A DNA stretch of 64,000 bases from Myxococcales bacterium (GTDB lineage Bacteria > Myxococcota_A > Polyangia > Nannocystales > Nannocystaceae). The notes below the pieces were generated by a model, which did no database searches, was not told where the DNA came from, and worked only from the letters and a program-made list of their open reading frames with translations. The stretch covers positions 124,001 through 188,000 of the forward strand of contig JACKDV010000011.1 in NCBI GenBank assembly GCA_020633315.1, read 5' to 3'. Made by a program: the position numbers and the translations under genes. Positions 49,082 to 58,149 of the stretch are shown here, in pieces; the first letter of the stretch is position 1; each line of letters begins with the position of its first letter.

Positions 49082-50632
49082 CTACCCCGGCCGGCTGCTG
49101 CGCGGCAGCGGCGAGAGCCCGAAGAGCACCCGCAGCATGCGGGCAACCTCGCTGACCAGCCACGGCGGCAGGCTGTCCCAGCCGTGGCGCTCCTGCGCAT
49201 CGAGGGTGGCCAGCGGCGGCTGGGAGCCCGCGCGCACCGAGACCTGGATCTTGGAGATCGGCCGCGCCCCGCCCAGGCCCGAGCCATAGCCGGCGTGATC
49301 GATGTGCACGCGGTGGTGCCCCAGCAGCCACAGCTCGGCGGTGGTGCTGCCGTTGGTCTGCACGTCGGAGAGCAGCCGCAGCGCCCGGACGCGCCGCTTC
49401 CAGGCCCCGTGCGGCACCGGCTCGGCGGGGGGCGAGGGCAGCTCGGCCACGCTCAGCACCCGGTGCTCGCGCTGGGCGAAGGGCGGCGAGGCGACGGGCA
49501 TGGGCCAGTCCTCGACGCCCTCGGCCGGATGGGCCACCCGCAGCTCGCCCCCGAGCATCAGGGTCAGCTTGCCGTCGATGCCGTGGGCCTGGCCGTCGAT
49601 GAACACCAGTGGCAGGCCGCCCATCACGTAGACCAAGCCCTCGGCGATCGGTGAGGCCAGCGGGTGGCGCAGGTAGGCCTCCTCGAAGTCCTCGAACCGC
49701 CAGCCACGCTGCTCGGTCATGGCCCGCTGCAGCACCTCGCCCACCCAGGTGGCCCACTGCCTTCGCGTGCCCGTGGGGTCGTCGTCGGTGGGCCACAGCC
49801 CCTCGATGCGCTCGTCGGAGATGGCATCGGGATACCGCGGGCTGCGGAGCTCGCCCCAGCGAAACGCCCAGCGCCGCGACTGGATCCGATCGGTGCCCAT
49901 CAGCTGCAGGGCCCGCGAGCGCGGCAGCTCGCCGGTCTCCACCTGCTGGCCGAGCCAGTCGATCGCAGCCACCGTCCGCGGCACCCGAGCGCGCGAGGAC
50001 GCGGGCAGCCGCGCCCGCAGCACCCAGCGGGCCATCGCCACCGTGTCCTGCTCGTCGAGCGCCGGCTCCACCAGCCCCGCGGCGCCGCGCACCGGCCGGG
50101 ACGCGTCGCGCTCGCTGGTCTGCAGCACGAAGGTCCCCGCGAGCAGCTGGCTCACGTACCACGCGTGCGCCCCCGCGCTCAGCCGCGGACCGCTGCGCCA
50201 GCGCAGAGGCGGCGCATCGAAGGCCGCCCGCGGCGGCGTGGTCTTGGTGGCGGCCAGCGCAGCGTCGAGCACCGCGTGGTCCTCGGCATGCACCCAGCGC
50301 TCCACCTCGTAGGCGCTGGGCACCTTGAGGTGCTCGAACACGCCGACCGGTCCGCACGACCAGCCCTGCACGTGGCGGCGCAGCACGTGCCGACCCAGGC
50401 GATCCGCCAGCGGCCCCAGGGTGCCCGCCGCCCGATCGACGAGCACCGCCGCGAGCTCGGCATCGCTCTCGTCCACGCTCGCGCCCACCGAGGCCGCCAG
50501 TCGCTCGGACGACCACAGCTTGTTGGGCCGACCCAGCAGGCGCTCGAGCAGCGCCCCTCGACGCTGCGTGTCACGGACGGCGCCGCTGGCAAGGCGCTCC
50601 GCATCGGCGAGGATGGAGGTCGGGACCTTCAC
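49082..50632 (-). CDS. DUF4132/MolR-like protein
   Basis: The product has 516 residues, probably from GTG 50632 (TTG 50635 is adjacent). The C-terminal half shows DUF4132 features: FEEAYLRHPLASPIAEGLVYV, GGELRVAHPAEGVEDW and SPPFAQREHRVL. The N-terminal half is helical without a clear domain. The family includes E. coli MolR-related YehI and is found in genomes with WGR domains; function is poorly known. Between a glycosyltransferase and cysteine dioxygenase in one minus-strand run. Assignment moderately confident. Confidence 0.65.
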   Translation of the reverse strand: MKVPTSILADAERLASGAVRDTQRRGALLERLLGRPNKLWSSERLAASVGASVDESDAELAAVLVDRAAGTLGPLADRLGRHVLRRHVQGWSCGPVGVFEHLKVPSAYEVERWVHAEDHAVLDAALAATKTTPPRAAFDAPPLRWRSGPRLSAGAHAWYVSQLLAGTFVLQTSERDASRPVRGAAGLVEPALDEQDTVAMARWVLRARLPASSRARVPRTVAAIDWLGQQVETGELPRSRALQLMGTDRIQSRRWAFRWGELRSPRYPDAISDERIEGLWPTDDDPTGTRRQWATWVGEVLQRAMTEQRGWRFEDFEEAYLRHPLASPIAEGLVYVMGGLPLVFIDGQAHGIDGKLTLMLGGELRVAHPAEGVEDWPMPVASPPFAQREHRVLSVAELPSPPAEPVPHGAWKRRVRALRLLSDVQTNGSTTAELWLLGHHRVHIDHAGYGSGLGGARPISKIQVSVRAGSQPPLATLDAQERHGWDSLPPWLVSEVARMLRVLFGLSPLPRSSRPG

Positions 50633-50704
50633 CAAGGCGCGGGTTCCTAGGCGAACGATACCGCTCCCCGGGGCCAGACGGCGAGCCCGTCTTCGCGCGC
50701 GGGC

Positions 50705-52333
50705 TCAAGTCCCCGTAAGATCGATGGCAAAGCGCTCGCAGTACCAGGCCGCGGTCCGCACTGCGCGAGAACGCACCTGGGCGCGGCGCTCCCAGACGTC
50801 GCTGCTCAGCAGCAACGCCATGGCGGCGCCGAACGATGCATCGGCGCTGCAGCCCTCGATGATGGTGCGTAGCTGCGGCCCGTCGAAGTGCAGGACCGCC
50901 GTTCGCAGCACGTTGTAGAGGTAGTCGGTCCAGGGCAGCTCGAAGTTGGGACTCTCCTTGAACCAGTGGCCCACCTCGGCCCGCGGCTCCACCACCACGT
51001 CGAAGCCGGCGAGCCAGCAGCGGATCGACAGCTCGGTGTCCTCCAGGCCGTAGCGGCGCATGGGCTCGAAGCCGCCGATCGCCTCGAAGGTGCCACGGCG
51101 CAGCACGATGCAGCCGGCTCCGGCCCCGGGGACCCGGCACGGCTCGTCGCCCTGGCGGGGCAGCCACAGCGCGCGCAGCCGCGAGCCCACGATGGTGAAG
51201 CCATAGCCCCGGTTGGAGGGATCGCCCGCCACCCCGATGGCAGGGGTCACGATGCCCACCGAGGGATCGTCGAGCAGCGGACGCATCAGGCTCAGCCACC
51301 CCGCGCGGGGGAAGCAGTGCGCGTCCATGAAGACCACCACCGGGGCCCGCGCGTGCGCGACACCGCTGTTGCGGGCCCGGGCCGAGCCCTGCTGATCCTG
51401 GGTGACCAGGGTGACCTCGGGGTAGAGGTCGGGGTGCTCGCGCAGGAAGTCGCAGCAGCCGTCGTCCGAGCCGTCGTCGACCACCACCACCTCGTAGCGC
51501 CCCTCGGTCGACGCACGCAGGGCCTCCACCGTCAGCATCACGCGGTGGCGCTCGCGGTGGGAGGCCAGCACGATCGACACCTCGGGATCGTCGCAGCGCG
51601 CCGGCTGGATCCCCCGCGGCGGCGCGGCGATGGGCGGGGCCTCGGCCTCGTCCACCGGCAACGGGATCGCCCCGGTCAGCTCCTCGCGCAGCAGCACGCG
51701 ATCGCTCGGTGACAGGTGCAGCGCGGGGCTGGGCTCGAGCGCCTCGAGCAGCTGCAGGGCGGCGCGCTGCACCGTGGCCTCGGTGCCGACCCGCGTGGCC
51801 CGGCCCCGGGCGCCCAGCCCTCGCCAGCGCAGGCGCTCGCCGTCGCGGTGCAGCGGCACCGCCTCGAGGGGCACGGGCTCGCCTCGCAGGAGCGCCACCA
51901 GGACCGCGGCCAGTCGACCCAGCCGCGCCGACGGACCCTCGGGGAGCGTGACCAGCACGCCGCCGTCGATCAGCTCCACGGCCCCCTCGGCCTGCGGCGC
52001 GCCGTAGAGCGACAGCGGCAGGCCCAGACGATCGAGGCGATCGCCCAGGCCCTCGCCCTCGAGCTGCAGCGCCAGCGCTCGAGCCACGCGCCAGCCCTCG
52101 GTGGCCGAGCGGAAGGTGGCGAGCACGATCGCGAAGGCCTGCTGCATGGCCTCGGACATGGCGTCGGACGGGACCTCCACCTCCAGCCTCAGCACCGAGC
52201 CCCTCACCACCACCGTGCATCGGATCTCCCCCAGCGCCGCGGTCACGTCGGCCAGCAGCTCGGCGACTAGCGTGGGCTCGAGGGCGTGCCGGCAATCCCC
52301 GGGCACGCGGATCTCGGTGAGGCGGGCGGACAT
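50705..52333 (-). CDS. polypeptide GalNAc-transferase-like (GT27/GT2) glycosyltransferase
   Basis: The product has 542 residues from ATG 52333. Residues about 1-240 form an N-terminal region I cannot assign. The GT-A domain (about 245-500) starts VSIVLASHRERHRVML. Its metal motif is FMDAHC with Asp337-x-His339, the DxH form used by polypeptide GalNAc-transferases rather than the usual DxD. Later elements PAIGVAGDP, YGLEDTELSIRCWLAGF and VGHWFKESP match the same family, including the distal metal His456. No lectin domain or signal is seen, so it would act in the cytoplasm. It heads a four-gene minus run. Confidence 0.82.
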   Translation of the reverse strand: MSARLTEIRVPGDCRHALEPTLVAELLADVTAALGEIRCTVVVRGSVLRLEVEVPSDAMSEAMQQAFAIVLATFRSATEGWRVARALALQLEGEGLGDRLDRLGLPLSLYGAPQAEGAVELIDGGVLVTLPEGPSARLGRLAAVLVALLRGEPVPLEAVPLHRDGERLRWRGLGARGRATRVGTEATVQRAALQLLEALEPSPALHLSPSDRVLLREELTGAIPLPVDEAEAPPIAAPPRGIQPARCDDPEVSIVLASHRERHRVMLTVEALRASTEGRYEVVVVDDGSDDGCCDFLREHPDLYPEVTLVTQDQQGSARARNSGVAHARAPVVVFMDAHCFPRAGWLSLMRPLLDDPSVGIVTPAIGVAGDPSNRGYGFTIVGSRLRALWLPRQGDEPCRVPGAGAGCIVLRRGTFEAIGGFEPMRRYGLEDTELSIRCWLAGFDVVVEPRAEVGHWFKESPNFELPWTDYLYNVLRTAVLHFDGPQLRTIIEGCSADASFGAAMALLLSSDVWERRAQVRSRAVRTAAWYCERFAIDLTGT

Positions 52334-52451
52334 CGGGCCTGTGAAGCGTAGACCTCGGCTCGGCCCGGGGCGAGGCTCGGGACCGCGCACGACCCGCAGT
52401 GCGGCCCTTCGTGCAACGACCGCGGCCCGGTGGTCGATGAAGGGGGCCACC

Positions 52452-54443
52452 ATGCCCACCGACGCCCCTGCCCTCGCCCCCGACCACCGCGGCCCCTTCC
52501 AGGTCCAGGTCCCCGACCACGACCGGATGCCGGGCCGGGCCCCCAAGCCGAGCTGCCGGGCCAGCCCGATGCTCAAGTCCAGCGACGCCTGCGCTCGCGA
52601 GCAGGCCTTCCCCTCGCGTCACCCCTCGCCCGATCTCACCGGCCGCTGGGAGGACGACCAGGGCCGCTTCAACCTCTTCATCAACCACGTGGGCACGCAC
52701 ATCGAGTGCCTCATCGCCCTGGCCGCCAACGGCTACAACCCGCGGGCGCGCTCGAAGAAGGGGCGGCCCGTGGTCGACGACCGCTGGAGGGATCTGTGCG
52801 CGCGCATGTTCGCCGACCGCGACGAGGGCAGCCCCCAGGTCTTCACCCTCGACGCCCGCGACGACCTCGGCAGCCCGCTGTTCCCCGCGGGCGCGGGCGC
52901 GCTGGAGGTGGGCGACTACGGCACGCTCATGCTCTTCCTGCACCACCCCGAGCTGCCCGCCGAGCTGCGGGCGCTCGACGGTGCCGTCTGCAACCGGGTG
53001 GACGACGAGCCCTCGCTGTTCGAGGGTCACCTGGGCTTCGCGCAGGTCCCCGGGCTGCCCATCCTGCTCCGCACCGCGCACTGGTTTCCCCTCACCCGCA
53101 TCCAGGTGGGCTTCCTCGAGCACCTGATCGTCACCCACCGGGCCGAGCTGCGCAGCCACGAGCCCACCCGCGAGGCCGACCTCGAGGAGATGATCCAGGC
53201 GTTCCTCTCCGCGGCCGACGCTCTGTCGGGGCAGCAGAGCAGCATCGCGCGGCAGAAGATCGCCGAGAGCATCGATGGCCTGGTCGAGGAGGTCATCGCT
53301 CGCGCCCAGACCACTGCGGTCATCGCCGGGGGGATCCACGAGGCCCAGCAGGACTTCCACCGCGCGATCATGCAGCGGGTGCTCACCGGCACCTTCGTCC
53401 GGCTACACAGCGCCGGCCACGTGGTGGAGCACTCGCTGCTCACCTGGCTCGGCGAGGTCCTCGACCGCACCCCCGACGAGCTGCGCCTCGACGCCATCCC
53501 CAAGCACCTGGGCCTGCGCTCGTCGTACGGGATCGTCTACGAGGCGCGCCTCGATCTGCACGCGGTGGAGGGCGGCGTGACGGGCACGGCGCGCGAGCTG
53601 TCCAAGGTGCTGCGCGGGATCCCGTTCTCCGCCGGCGTCTACCAGGGCACCCTGCGGGTGAAGGCCACCGGCGCCCGAGCCTGGGACCCGGTGACCTACG
53701 ACATCCTGATCGGCTTCGTGGGCGTGGGCCAGGGCGTGGGCATCCCCACCCGGATCATCGCCGAGGGCAAGACCCGCCCCACCAGCGCCCGCCGCCCCGA
53801 GGAGCTCGAGGGGATCTGCTTCATGGAGGAGCTGAGCGTGGGCGTCAGCATCGGAGGCGGCAAGTCCTACGGGGGGGCCGTGCTCACCGTGGGTGCCACG
53901 GGCCCCGGCCATGCGCTGGGGTTCGACTTCAGCGGCAGCTCGGTGCTCTCGGGCCTGGTCGCCTCCGCCGGCATCGCCGTCCACCTGGGCGCCGTGAAGA
54001 AGCGCTCCTCCTTCGATCGGGTGGGCGAGCTCGAGCCGACCTGGGAGATCCCCACGATCACCTACAGCCACGAGGTGAGGCAGCTCTACCAGAACCACTA
54101 CTCGATCAACAATGCCCTGCTCATGCCCGACGCGATGGCGCTGCTCGACGAGGTGATGGCGACCGAGCTGGTGCTGCTGTCGAGCGATCAGACGGAGATC
54201 GAGATCGAAGGCTTCGCCGACCGCTCGGGGCCCGAGGATTTCAACGAGAAGCTCTCGAGCTTCCGTGCGAAGAACGCGATGATGTACATGAAGACCGGAT
54301 CCCGGCGCATCCACGCCAACATCACCCCCAAGGCGCAAGGAGAGGTCGCGGCCGGCGACGACGGCACCTCCAACATCCTCTATCGAAGGGTCGACATCGC
54401 CATCGAGGGCATCATCGAGGTCGGGATGAAGGACGTTCACTGA
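52452..54443 (+). CDS. large protein with a C-terminal OmpA-like segment, unknown function
   Basis: The product has 663 residues. AGGGGG spaced five bases from ATG 52452 sets the start. No signal peptide is evident. Residues about 61-95 form a lipocalin-like strand set (LTGRWEDDQGRFNLFI). A long helical middle (about 240-320) precedes a Gly-rich beta region (about 400-520, SVGVSIGGGKSYGG). The C-terminus resembles OmpA (IEGFADRSGPEDFNEKLSSF, then NILYRRVDIAI). Such combinations occur in myxobacterial envelope or injection-system accessory proteins, but no structural genes of such systems are nearby. Function open. It overlaps the convergent 54437 gene by seven bases. Confidence 0.75.
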   Translation: MPTDAPALAPDHRGPFQVQVPDHDRMPGRAPKPSCRASPMLKSSDACAREQAFPSRHPSPDLTGRWEDDQGRFNLFINHVGTHIECLIALAANGYNPRARSKKGRPVVDDRWRDLCARMFADRDEGSPQVFTLDARDDLGSPLFPAGAGALEVGDYGTLMLFLHHPELPAELRALDGAVCNRVDDEPSLFEGHLGFAQVPGLPILLRTAHWFPLTRIQVGFLEHLIVTHRAELRSHEPTREADLEEMIQAFLSAADALSGQQSSIARQKIAESIDGLVEEVIARAQTTAVIAGGIHEAQQDFHRAIMQRVLTGTFVRLHSAGHVVEHSLLTWLGEVLDRTPDELRLDAIPKHLGLRSSYGIVYEARLDLHAVEGGVTGTARELSKVLRGIPFSAGVYQGTLRVKATGARAWDPVTYDILIGFVGVGQGVGIPTRIIAEGKTRPTSARRPEELEGICFMEELSVGVSIGGGKSYGGAVLTVGATGPGHALGFDFSGSSVLSGLVASAGIAVHLGAVKKRSSFDRVGELEPTWEIPTITYSHEVRQLYQNHYSINNALLMPDAMALLDEVMATELVLLSSDQTEIEIEGFADRSGPEDFNEKLSSFRAKNAMMYMKTGSRRIHANITPKAQGEVAAGDDGTSNILYRRVDIAIEGIIEVGMKDVH

Positions 54444-56224
54444 GCCGGACCGGGGCATCCAACCACGATCCTGCGCGGGTCGGATGCCACCACGCAACCC
54501 ACCGCATCCATCTCGAGCTCCGTTGCGAGGCTCGCGTGCACGACACGTCGACGGTCGTAGTCCACCAACCGACTCCACCGAGGCGCGTCGCCTCGATCGC
54601 AACGGAACCCACCATACCCTTCCGCGGTGACGACGGGCCGTAGTCCCGGGCAATCGAGGTCGGGAGCGACGGGATCCAAGGTGGCCTGGCGAGCATCCAG
54701 CACCATCATCGAATCGTCGTCTCCCGGTCGGACGACGAGCGTTCGCTCCGGCCGGGCATCGACCCAACCTACCGGGAGCAATGGCTCGGTTCGCAGCAAC
54801 CTCGACCTCGCCAAGTCGACCCACTCGGTGGTCTCCGCCGGTGTCTTTCGGGAAGGATTGATGAGCCCCCCGTGGGAGTAGACCCCGGCCATCGTGATCT
54901 CTCGCCCCGGCCGCCACGACACGACCCCCTCGGGCGACCAGATGTACACGGTCGACTCCCTGGTGTCCCAAGCCGTTACGGTGTGGATGAAGCGATCCCC
55001 GGCAAACCAATGAGCGAAGGATGCGTCGAGGTTTCGCTCGTCGTTCCCGACGCACTCCCCCACGCAGCGAGCCTCGGGCCGCGAGGGCCCGAGCCTTCCG
55101 CCGGGAAATACCGCGGTGCCGTCCACCATGATGTCGTGCCGATCGTCGCAGACGGTCTGCTTGGTCGGCGTGAAGCACACCGAGTGGCAGCCCCGCGGCG
55201 GCTCGCCTTCCTCGACCTCGATCTCGAAGGTCCCCGCCTCGTGGCGCTCCTTCGGCCAGTACGGAAACGGCTGGTCGAGCAGCGCGGGCGGCTCCTCCCG
55301 AAGCTCCCAGATCGCATAGTAGGTCGGTCCCCCGGCACGGCGGCCGAAGAGCACGCCCCAGCTCACCGGGCCGTCGAACAGCGCCAGGCGCAGCTGCTCG
55401 GGCCCGTAACCGCCGGGCAGGGAGGGCTGGGGGTACGCGATGCGATCGCTGTCCAGCTCGAGGATGCCAAGCTCGCCGGTGCCGAGCCGGCGGATCTCGG
55501 CGATCCGCTGCTGTCGCTGCACCAGCACCACGCGGTTGATGTGCGCCAGCTCCTCGCCCGTGCGGGTGTCGTAGAGCACGGTGTGGAGCTGGTCGGGGGG
55601 CAGGTTCTCGAGCTGCACCAGCGCTCGGTGGGCGGGCAGATCGTGCACGGGAGCCAGGCTCAGCGACTTGCCGGTGACCAGGGTCCGTGTGGGGCGCAGC
55701 GAGGTCTGCTCGAAGTAGGGCGCGTCGAGCAGGGCGACGTCGACGATCTCGATGGGCTCGGCCGCCAGCGGCAGCTCGGGCTCGGCCTGCTCCACTGGCT
55801 CCTCGTAGAGCGACGGCAGCCAGAGCTGGCGACCGAAGGTGTCGTCGATGCACTCGTCGACGGCGATGTCGTTGCGCGCCGAGACCACGCAGCGGGCCAC
55901 GGCCTCGTAGGAGAGCCCCGGGTTCTGGGAGGGCCACAGCGGCAGCTCGTCGGGTCGAATGCGCTCGAGCTGCTGGAGGCAGAACTCCCGGTAGCGTGCC
56001 TCGCCGTCGGGGCCAGTCGCGGCCGATGCCCACCACGGGCGCCGCCCGGGCCGGCGCTCGACCGAGGCCCACAGCGCATCGCAGACCTCGTCGGGCTCGG
56101 GGATCCGCAGCAGGAAGTACCAGCTCGCGACGACCGCCCCGGTGATGCCCACGCCGGTCAGGCCCCAGCGCCACCGCAGGCGTCGACGCTCGGACGAAGG
56201 GGACGACGGATCCGGGCTGGCCAT
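54437..56224 (-). CDS. membrane-anchored protein of unknown function
   Basis: The product has 595 residues from ATG 56224; ATG 56239 is an alternative. A Ser/Arg-rich N-terminus precedes one membrane segment (about 22-41). The remaining chain is probably periplasmic, with many beta strands and at least five Cys pairs (RCVVSARND, RGCHSVCFTPTKQTVCDD, CVGECVGN). It may form a propeller or multi-domain receptor. Family not recognised. It lies between, and opposite to, two large plus-strand genes with OmpA-like segments. A much longer frame through this region is a shadow of those genes. Confidence 0.65.
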   Translation of the reverse strand: MASPDPSSPSSERRRLRWRWGLTGVGITGAVVASWYFLLRIPEPDEVCDALWASVERRPGRRPWWASAATGPDGEARYREFCLQQLERIRPDELPLWPSQNPGLSYEAVARCVVSARNDIAVDECIDDTFGRQLWLPSLYEEPVEQAEPELPLAAEPIEIVDVALLDAPYFEQTSLRPTRTLVTGKSLSLAPVHDLPAHRALVQLENLPPDQLHTVLYDTRTGEELAHINRVVLVQRQQRIAEIRRLGTGELGILELDSDRIAYPQPSLPGGYGPEQLRLALFDGPVSWGVLFGRRAGGPTYYAIWELREEPPALLDQPFPYWPKERHEAGTFEIEVEEGEPPRGCHSVCFTPTKQTVCDDRHDIMVDGTAVFPGGRLGPSRPEARCVGECVGNDERNLDASFAHWFAGDRFIHTVTAWDTRESTVYIWSPEGVVSWRPGREITMAGVYSHGGLINPSRKTPAETTEWVDLARSRLLRTEPLLPVGWVDARPERTLVVRPGDDDSMMVLDARQATLDPVAPDLDCPGLRPVVTAEGYGGFRCDRGDAPRWSRLVDYDRRRVVHASLATELEMDAVGCVVASDPRRIVVGCPGPAQ

Positions 56225-56347
56225 GTGAACGCGCAGCATACGGGCTACGTCGCGCTCCGCAAGGTCCTTGTGCCCACGACCCCGACCGGATCGTCTTCCC
56301 TGCAACGCTCCGCGGCTCATGGTCGACAACGGGAGGCGAGCCGCACC

Positions 56348-58120
56348 ATGTACATCCTCCGCGACGCGTTCCACTCCTATGAGCTCTGGGATCCCTACGC
56401 CTCTCGCCGGGTCACGGCGGAGTGGTTTCCGCTGGGGACCTTCGAGTCGCTGCTGGAGCTGGCGCGACGGCTGGCGCGGGACGAGGACAACCGCCGCCTC
56501 ATGGTCGAGCTCACCGCGGAGCACGGCGGCCGGGCCCCCGCGCCCGAGGCCCTGGCCGAGCGCTTCGCCGCGCTGCTGCACGCAGGCCGGCTGGTGCTGC
56601 GCCACACGGCCCCCTGCCCCTACCCGCTGTCGGAGCCCCGTGCGATCGAGCCCCCAGTGGAGCTGGCCGAGCTCGCCGACGAGCCCGTGCCGCTCCATCG
56701 ACCGGGCCGTCCCGAGGATCGCCCGCAGGCGGAGCGCGCCCGCATCGAGATCATCGTGACCGACGATCTCGGGGCGCCCGCAGCGGGAGCCCAGGTGGAG
56801 CTGCGCACGCCCAGCGGCCAGGGGCTCGCGCGGGTGCTCGACGACGATGGCCGCCTGTGCCTGAGCGATCTGGAGGGTCCCGGCATCTGCACGCTGAGCC
56901 TGCCCACCATCGATCGCCTGCTGTCGCCCGCTCCGCCCGCCGAGCGCACGGCTCCCCCCGCCGACCTGCGCCACCCATCCACCGCCAACACCAGGCATGG
57001 TCACGCACTGCGGCTGCCCACCGCTCGGGTGCACCACGTGATCGTCGAGCGTCCCCGCATGCACCGCGTGGAGACCGAGGTGCTGCGCACCCGCCCGGGC
57101 TCGGCCCTGCTGGTGCCCTCCCCCGCCACCGAGCAGTGGCACCCGCTCGAGGCGGCGATGACCGCCCTGGACTGGCTCGATGCCCACCCCGAAGAGGTGC
57201 TGGTGCTGGTCGGCCACCGCGGTCCCGACGATCCGCCCGAGGCCGCCGAGCTGGGGCACGACCGCGCCGCCGCCCTGCATGCGCTGCTGGTCGGCGACCG
57301 CTCCGCCTGGGTCGAGCTCGCCGTGCGCTCGGGCGGCTACCTCGACGTGCAGCACCTGCTGCGCTACCTGGGCTCGCGCCGTCGCTGGGACGGCTGCGAC
57401 CCCGGAGCGCTCGACGGCGAGGACGGCGAGGCCTCGCGGGCCGCGGTGGTCGTGTTCCAGGCCACCTACAACGAGCGCTTCGGCGCCCGCATCCTCGAGG
57501 ACGGGATCTGCGGCCGCCAGACCCTGGGCGCGCTGTTCGACGTGCTCCACGACGAGCTGCGGCGCTGGACGATCAAGCACGGCCTGTCCCTGGACGCCCT
57601 GCGCCTGCACCCCCACTCCCCGGTGCTCGACGGCGGCCTCGACTTCCCGGGGCACCCCCGCATGCCCGCGGATGCGGGGTGCTTCGTCGACCTGCTGCTG
57701 CTCGATCCGGCCGCGCTGGATCTCGCCCGCCCGCTCGCCCCGGCCGATCTCTACGATCACCCCCTCGCCACCATCGATGTGCTGCCGGTGGTCCACGAGC
57801 CCGGCGACTGGGAGCACGGGCAGCTCACCGTGGTCACCGATCTCGGCCCGGCCTACGTGGAGATCCACGAGAAGTACCGCCTCTACGCCGACGACGGCAG
57901 CTTCGACATCGAGCTCGACACCGCGATCGAGGGCGTGCTCGACGACGGTGCGATCGAGCTGCGCTTCGAGGGAATCCCCGTGGGCCCCCGCTATGCGCTC
58001 ACCGTCACCAACGCGGCCGACCAGACCTTCACGCTGTTCTCGGGCCTGCGCTACGACCAATTCCACCCGCGAGCCATGGGCGAGGCGCTGCACGAGCCCG
58101 CCACCCCGGCCGCCGCCTGA
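56348..58120 (+). CDS. multidomain protein with peptidase-regulatory, OmpA-like and peptidoglycan-binding segments
   Basis: The product has 590 residues. GGGAGG lies 11 bases before ATG 56348. No signal peptide is visible. A carboxypeptidase-regulatory-like beta module covers about 135-200 (EIIVTDDLGAPAAGAQVELR). Residues about 260-330 resemble OmpA (ALDWLDAHPEEVLVLVGHRG). A PG_binding_1-type helical repeat (about 330-400, LQHLLRYLG-like, ILEDGICGRQTLGALFDVL) follows, then two beta domains. Similar mixtures occur in proteins delivered or assembled by contractile injection systems, but no such machinery is in the window. Function unknown. Confidence 0.72.
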   Translation: MYILRDAFHSYELWDPYASRRVTAEWFPLGTFESLLELARRLARDEDNRRLMVELTAEHGGRAPAPEALAERFAALLHAGRLVLRHTAPCPYPLSEPRAIEPPVELAELADEPVPLHRPGRPEDRPQAERARIEIIVTDDLGAPAAGAQVELRTPSGQGLARVLDDDGRLCLSDLEGPGICTLSLPTIDRLLSPAPPAERTAPPADLRHPSTANTRHGHALRLPTARVHHVIVERPRMHRVETEVLRTRPGSALLVPSPATEQWHPLEAAMTALDWLDAHPEEVLVLVGHRGPDDPPEAAELGHDRAAALHALLVGDRSAWVELAVRSGGYLDVQHLLRYLGSRRRWDGCDPGALDGEDGEASRAAVVVFQATYNERFGARILEDGICGRQTLGALFDVLHDELRRWTIKHGLSLDALRLHPHSPVLDGGLDFPGHPRMPADAGCFVDLLLLDPAALDLARPLAPADLYDHPLATIDVLPVVHEPGDWEHGQLTVVTDLGPAYVEIHEKYRLYADDGSFDIELDTAIEGVLDDGAIELRFEGIPVGPRYALTVTNAADQTFTLFSGLRYDQFHPRAMGEALHEPATPAAA

Positions 58121-58149
58121 GTGGCCGTCGCCGAGGGAGGGCGAGGTGC

